Below are positions 47,060-49,429 of a DNA stretch of 49,429 bases, one piece after another. Position 1 is the stretch's first letter; every line of letters starts with the position of its first letter. The position numbers and the translations under genes are program-made. The stretch spans positions 1 through 49,429 of the forward strand of contig CAJORF010000124.1 in assembly GCA_905236985.1 (NCBI GenBank). The letters run 5' to 3'. The notes under the pieces were generated by a model. The model was not told the origin of the DNA. It made no database searches and saw only the letters and a program-made list of their open reading frames with translations. The DNA is from an uncultured Bacteroidaceae bacterium (GTDB lineage Bacteria > Bacteroidota > Bacteroidia > Bacteroidales > Bacteroidaceae).

Positions 47060-47170
47060 CCAAAATCAAAAGCCTTAAAGGGGCGAGGCAGATAGGAGAA
47101 ACTCTATTAATAAAAGTTAAAATAGCCCGTAAGTTTAGGCTTCTTGACCTATTATTCGACTTTTTTAATG

Positions 47171-47178
47171 TAACTTTG
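47171..47178 (+). promoter_or_regulatory. Promoter of the outer-membrane protein gene
   Basis: TAACTTTG, 34 bases before the TTG start at 47212. Confidence 0.6.
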
Positions 47179-47211
47179 CGCCGATTTAGCTAAAAAGAAA
47201 TCCTCAAAGAG

Positions 47212-48438
47212 TTGCAACAGACTAAAACATACGCCATTATCATAGCGATTTTTGCCTGTTTTGTCTCGACTGCAAGTATGTGGGGACAGACTGAAGCGAC
47301 AGTGTCCATTCAACAACTTCTACGCAGTGAGGGATTCGAAGATATCAAGACAAGGCTCATTGCCGACACATTATACGCCACCATCGAGGATCGATCCCAT
47401 CGTGGCACCTTCCGTGGAGCAGCAAGAGCCATACAATGTATAGCAGAGCAACAGCCCGAAATACAACAATTCGAGATGGTGCTCACTGACTATAAAATGC
47501 CACAACTCATCGTTCACGCCTCCAGGCGAGGAGACTTATGGAACGTGAGAGTGGACAGAGAGATGGAACTGGCAATCACACAACTGCGCGAAGAGCAGGC
47601 CGTGGCTTCATCAACGGGTAAGATTGACGTCACATTCTTCCCTATGATTAGCCTCGTCAACAACAAGTTGGATCACCTGTTCGACTTCGCAGTGCGTATC
47701 GCACCTGCCGTCGGCATCACGCTCTGGAAAGGATCAAGGCTCACACTACAGCCCATCTTTCCCATCGTGCACAACCTCGACGAATACGACACACAGCGGT
47801 ACATCCAGATTGGTAATGCCAACCTCAGCCAGCAAATCTTCTCTTCGCGATATGCGCAAGCATCTGTAGCCGTCGGATTCTTTCATCCTGAACGGATAGG
47901 CATACAGGGTCGAGTGGGCGTACACGTCACGCGAAACCTTGACATCTATGCCGACGCAGGCTTCACCTTCAAAGCCAACTACAGCAACCAGCACGGCTTC
48001 GGCATCGTCAGAGACTCCAGGCAAATCAACGCCATGTTGCACGTGGACTACTACGAGCCTCGCACCAAGCTGCAACTGGAGCTGCAAGGCGGACGATTCC
48101 TCTATGGCGACTACGGCGGACGAGCCGATATCACGCGCCATTTCGGAGAATATGCCATTGGCATCTACGGCATCTACACTGGAGGAGAGTTCAACGGTGG
48201 ATTCCATTTCGCCATCCCATTCGGAGGCAAGCGACAAAAACGCAAGACATTCATACGGCTGCGGTTGCCGGAGTACTTCTCTTGGGAATATTCCTATCAG
48301 TCTTACTTCCGCTACTGGCTCGAAAACATGGGACAATCATACGTCACACAGCCCGATGAGAATCACTCTGCCCACTACTGGGAGCCGCGTTTCGTTGAAG
48401 AATACGTCCAACGCATACTCAATGGCGACTTCAAATAA
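47212..48438 (+). CDS. Outer-membrane beta-barrel-like protein (possible YjbH family)
   Basis: A 408-aa exported protein. The only initiation codon giving the signal peptide (MQQTKTYAIIIAIFACFVSTASMWGQ) is TTG at 47212, preceded by AAAGAG. An in-frame stop lies seven codons upstream, and the first ATG falls inside the signal region. The second half alternates aromatic-rich strands (FAVRIAPAVGITLW, YAQASVAVGFFHPER, LDIYADAGFTFKANY, GEFNGGFHFAIPF), as in a barrel. The segment GGFHFAIPFGGKR...LPEYFSWEYS recalls YjbH exopolysaccharide proteins, weakly. It is not near other polysaccharide genes. Confidence 0.6.
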   Translation: MQQTKTYAIIIAIFACFVSTASMWGQTEATVSIQQLLRSEGFEDIKTRLIADTLYATIEDRSHRGTFRGAARAIQCIAEQQPEIQQFEMVLTDYKMPQLIVHASRRGDLWNVRVDREMELAITQLREEQAVASSTGKIDVTFFPMISLVNNKLDHLFDFAVRIAPAVGITLWKGSRLTLQPIFPIVHNLDEYDTQRYIQIGNANLSQQIFSSRYAQASVAVGFFHPERIGIQGRVGVHVTRNLDIYADAGFTFKANYSNQHGFGIVRDSRQINAMLHVDYYEPRTKLQLELQGGRFLYGDYGGRADITRHFGEYAIGIYGIYTGGEFNGGFHFAIPFGGKRQKRKTFIRLRLPEYFSWEYSYQSYFRYWLENMGQSYVTQPDENHSAHYWEPRFVEEYVQRILNGDFK

Positions 48439-48521
48439 TCACATCTTACAAAGAATAAACATTCAATCAAGAAATTTAATAAACAAAAGCAATAACCATT
48501 TTTTATCATTTCATCTACACA

Positions 48522-48950
48522 ATGAAAAAATTTCTTTTATCTCTCTGCATGATCGCTATCGCTAGCGCATGCGTTCTCATGACCTCCTGTAAGGATGACG
48601 ATGCACCCAGACCAAAAGTGTCTGCCAACGTTACTGAGCTTGCTGCTGCTGAGAAAGCTAATCCCGACATGGTTTATACTTACGTGTTGGATGGCCGGAC
48701 CTACAACAACGCTGAAGAACTCCAAGCTGCTCTGGCTGATCTCGAACCAGGTTCAAGCCACAATTACACTGTCGTTGCTACCGATAAGAACGACCCCACC
48801 AACGTGCAGCGCACTCAGGTAAGCTTCACAGTTCCTACTGATACTCCAATTACGATTACCTTCGACTTCCCGACCCCTCAGGGAGTTGTTACTGTAACCA
48901 TCACCATTACAGTCACTCCCGCTACTCACTCAGGTGGTGCTATCAGATAA
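48522..48950 (+). CDS. Small lipoprotein of unknown function
   Basis: A 142-aa product with a lipobox VLMTSC and an acidic DDDA stretch just after it (KDDDAPRPK). The mature part has a helical half (VTELAAAEKANPDMVY and AEELQAALADL) and a Thr/Val-rich beta C-terminus (VTVTITITVTPATHSGG). I do not recognise it. It lies 83 bases behind the barrel-like gene and is followed by a strong terminator, so the two may form one unit. Confidence 0.7.
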   Translation: MKKFLLSLCMIAIASACVLMTSCKDDDAPRPKVSANVTELAAAEKANPDMVYTYVLDGRTYNNAEELQAALADLEPGSSHNYTVVATDKNDPTNVQRTQVSFTVPTDTPITITFDFPTPQGVVTVTITITVTPATHSGGAIR

Positions 48951-48977
48951 TCGCTCATTTTTTCAACTATAGCAGAT

Positions 48978-49010
48978 TTGGGATGCGTCAATTGACACAT
49001 CCCAATTTTT
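48978..49010 (+). terminator. Strong intrinsic terminator
   Basis: TTGGGATG, mismatch, GTCAA / TTGAC, mismatch, CATCCCAA, then six Ts. It lies 27 bases after the lipoprotein stop. Confidence 0.85.
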
Positions 49011-49171
49011 TATTCACAGCCCATCACGCCTTCATCGCGCTGCCACAGCGTCGAGTGAAGGGGTGAAGGGTTCTGCGAGTTCGGACGAGAGATGATAGGA
49101 GCGGCAATCAGCCGAGGGAGAGCAGGAGCCAGCAATAACATGAGCAGATAGCCATCAATAACGTAGGTGGG
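49011..49171. other. Non-coding stretch before the rRNA end
   Basis: No frame with a gene-like product is seen on either strand. It holds short local repeats (CAATAAC at 49135 and 49154 regions) and a GCTGCCAC also found at 49338. Otherwise I see nothing. Confidence 0.4.
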
Positions 49172-49345
49172 AAGCCCCGGGAATCACGCTGGACTCTCGG
49201 GGCTTCTCCCTAAATGGTGGCGGCTACCTACAGTCCTCCGTCACCAGAAGAGGTCTGGCTCCCCTCATAGGGCACTGATTGCCAAAGGGCAATCATCTAA
49301 AGGCCCTCTTCGCCCACGGACTCGTTGGATAATGTCAGCTGCCAC
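49172..49345 (-). ncRNA. Candidate structured RNA (6S-like or 5S-derived), strand uncertain
   Basis: On the minus strand GTGGC.GCT pairs with AGC.GCCAC to close a 130-base element. An internal loop follows (about 14 bases against 6), then AGTCC/GGACT, then AGGGC/GCCCT enclosing GATTGCC/GGCAATC, and a side hairpin CCAGA/TCTGG. A G+C-rich hairpin AAGCCCCG/CGGGGCTT (49172-49205) follows. Long closing stem, central bubble and apical stem resemble a 6S RNA plan. However, GTAGGTAGCCGCCAC near its 3' side is identical to the 5S rRNA end, so a 5S-derived relic is the alternative. Confidence 0.4.
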
Positions 49346-49350
49346 AACAA

Positions 49351-49380
49351 GAAAAAGCCTCCGAGATCGCTCTCGGAGGC
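49351..49380 (-). terminator. Terminator after 5S rRNA
   Basis: Perfect 10-bp stem GCCTCCGAGA/TCTCGGAGGC with a 4-base loop; on the minus strand it is followed by TTTTTC. It lies 13 bases beyond the 5S end. Confidence 0.85.
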
Positions 49381-49392
49381 TTCCTTGTAAAA

Positions 49393-49429
49393 GTGGCGGC
49401 TACCTACTCTCCCACGGGTGTGCAGTACC
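49393..49429 (-). rRNA. rrf: 5S ribosomal RNA, 3' end only
   Basis: The minus strand reads GGTACTGC...CGTGGGAGAGTAGGTAGCCGCCAC, the usual 3' end of Bacteroidetes 5S rRNA. The rest lies beyond the window edge. A terminator hairpin follows, which suggests the end of an rRNA operon. Confidence 0.85.

Overview
The window reads as chromosomal DNA of a Bacteroidales bacterium, most likely a gut or rumen member of the Prevotellaceae. The evidence is repeated Bacteroidetes-type promoters (TTG or TTTG, about 19-20 bases, then TAnnTTTG) in front of at least a dozen genes, very few Shine-Dalgarno sequences, a serine palmitoyltransferase very like the Bacteroides enzyme, a eukaryote-like GT3 glycogen synthase, a TamL-type lipoprotein, and secreted proteins with T9SS-like C-terminal tails. 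Most of it is well-packed housekeeping DNA. I see no phage, no complete insertion sequence, no CRISPR array and no SusC/SusD pair.

Layout. 0-8 kb: tRNA-Thr, a rhamnogalacturonan acetylesterase-like SGNH esterase, a HAD phosphatase, a non-coding stretch with two arrays of 22-bp repeats and a transposase remnant, a GH78 alpha-L-rhamnosidase, NAD synthetase and a reverse rubrerythrin. 8-12.5 kb: glycogen module (synthase, then phosphorylase). 12.6-15.2 kb: small secreted protein, Na/Ca exchanger, a cysteine-rich mini-protein and a YycJ-type metallo-hydrolase. 15.2-20.8 kb: a tight lepA - crp-like - trmH-like - tamL operon. 20.8-24 kb: winged-helix mini-protein, two identical tRNA-Lys genes, then divergent serine palmitoyltransferase and lipid kinase genes (probable sphingolipid branch). 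24-26.5 kb: YgiQ radical-SAM protein and a small periplasmic helical protein.

26.5-35.1 kb is the most accessory part: a lipoprotein, a two-domain carbohydrate esterase, a GH30 xylanase-like enzyme, an A+T-rich 953-aa surface protein with a T9SS-like tail, and a 58-aa peptide gene just behind it. The surface-protein gene has a long structured leader with an attenuator-like hairpin, and about 180 bp upstream of its promoter lies a perfect 22-bp inverted repeat around a 53-bp spacer. This peptide/surface protein/leader/inverted-repeat block is my best candidate for an undescribed, possibly regulated or phase-variable, surface system.

35.1-49.4 kb: grpE-dnaJ-folC, an ABC-F ATPase with one degenerate nucleotide site, an MFS transporter, a 1454-aa CotH-kinase/lamin-tail/T9SS protein, an esterase, an outer-membrane barrel-like protein, a small lipoprotein, a candidate structured RNA and the 3' end of a 5S rRNA running off the window (an rRNA operon is expected beyond the edge).

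All functional calls come from reading motifs by eye; no database search was run.
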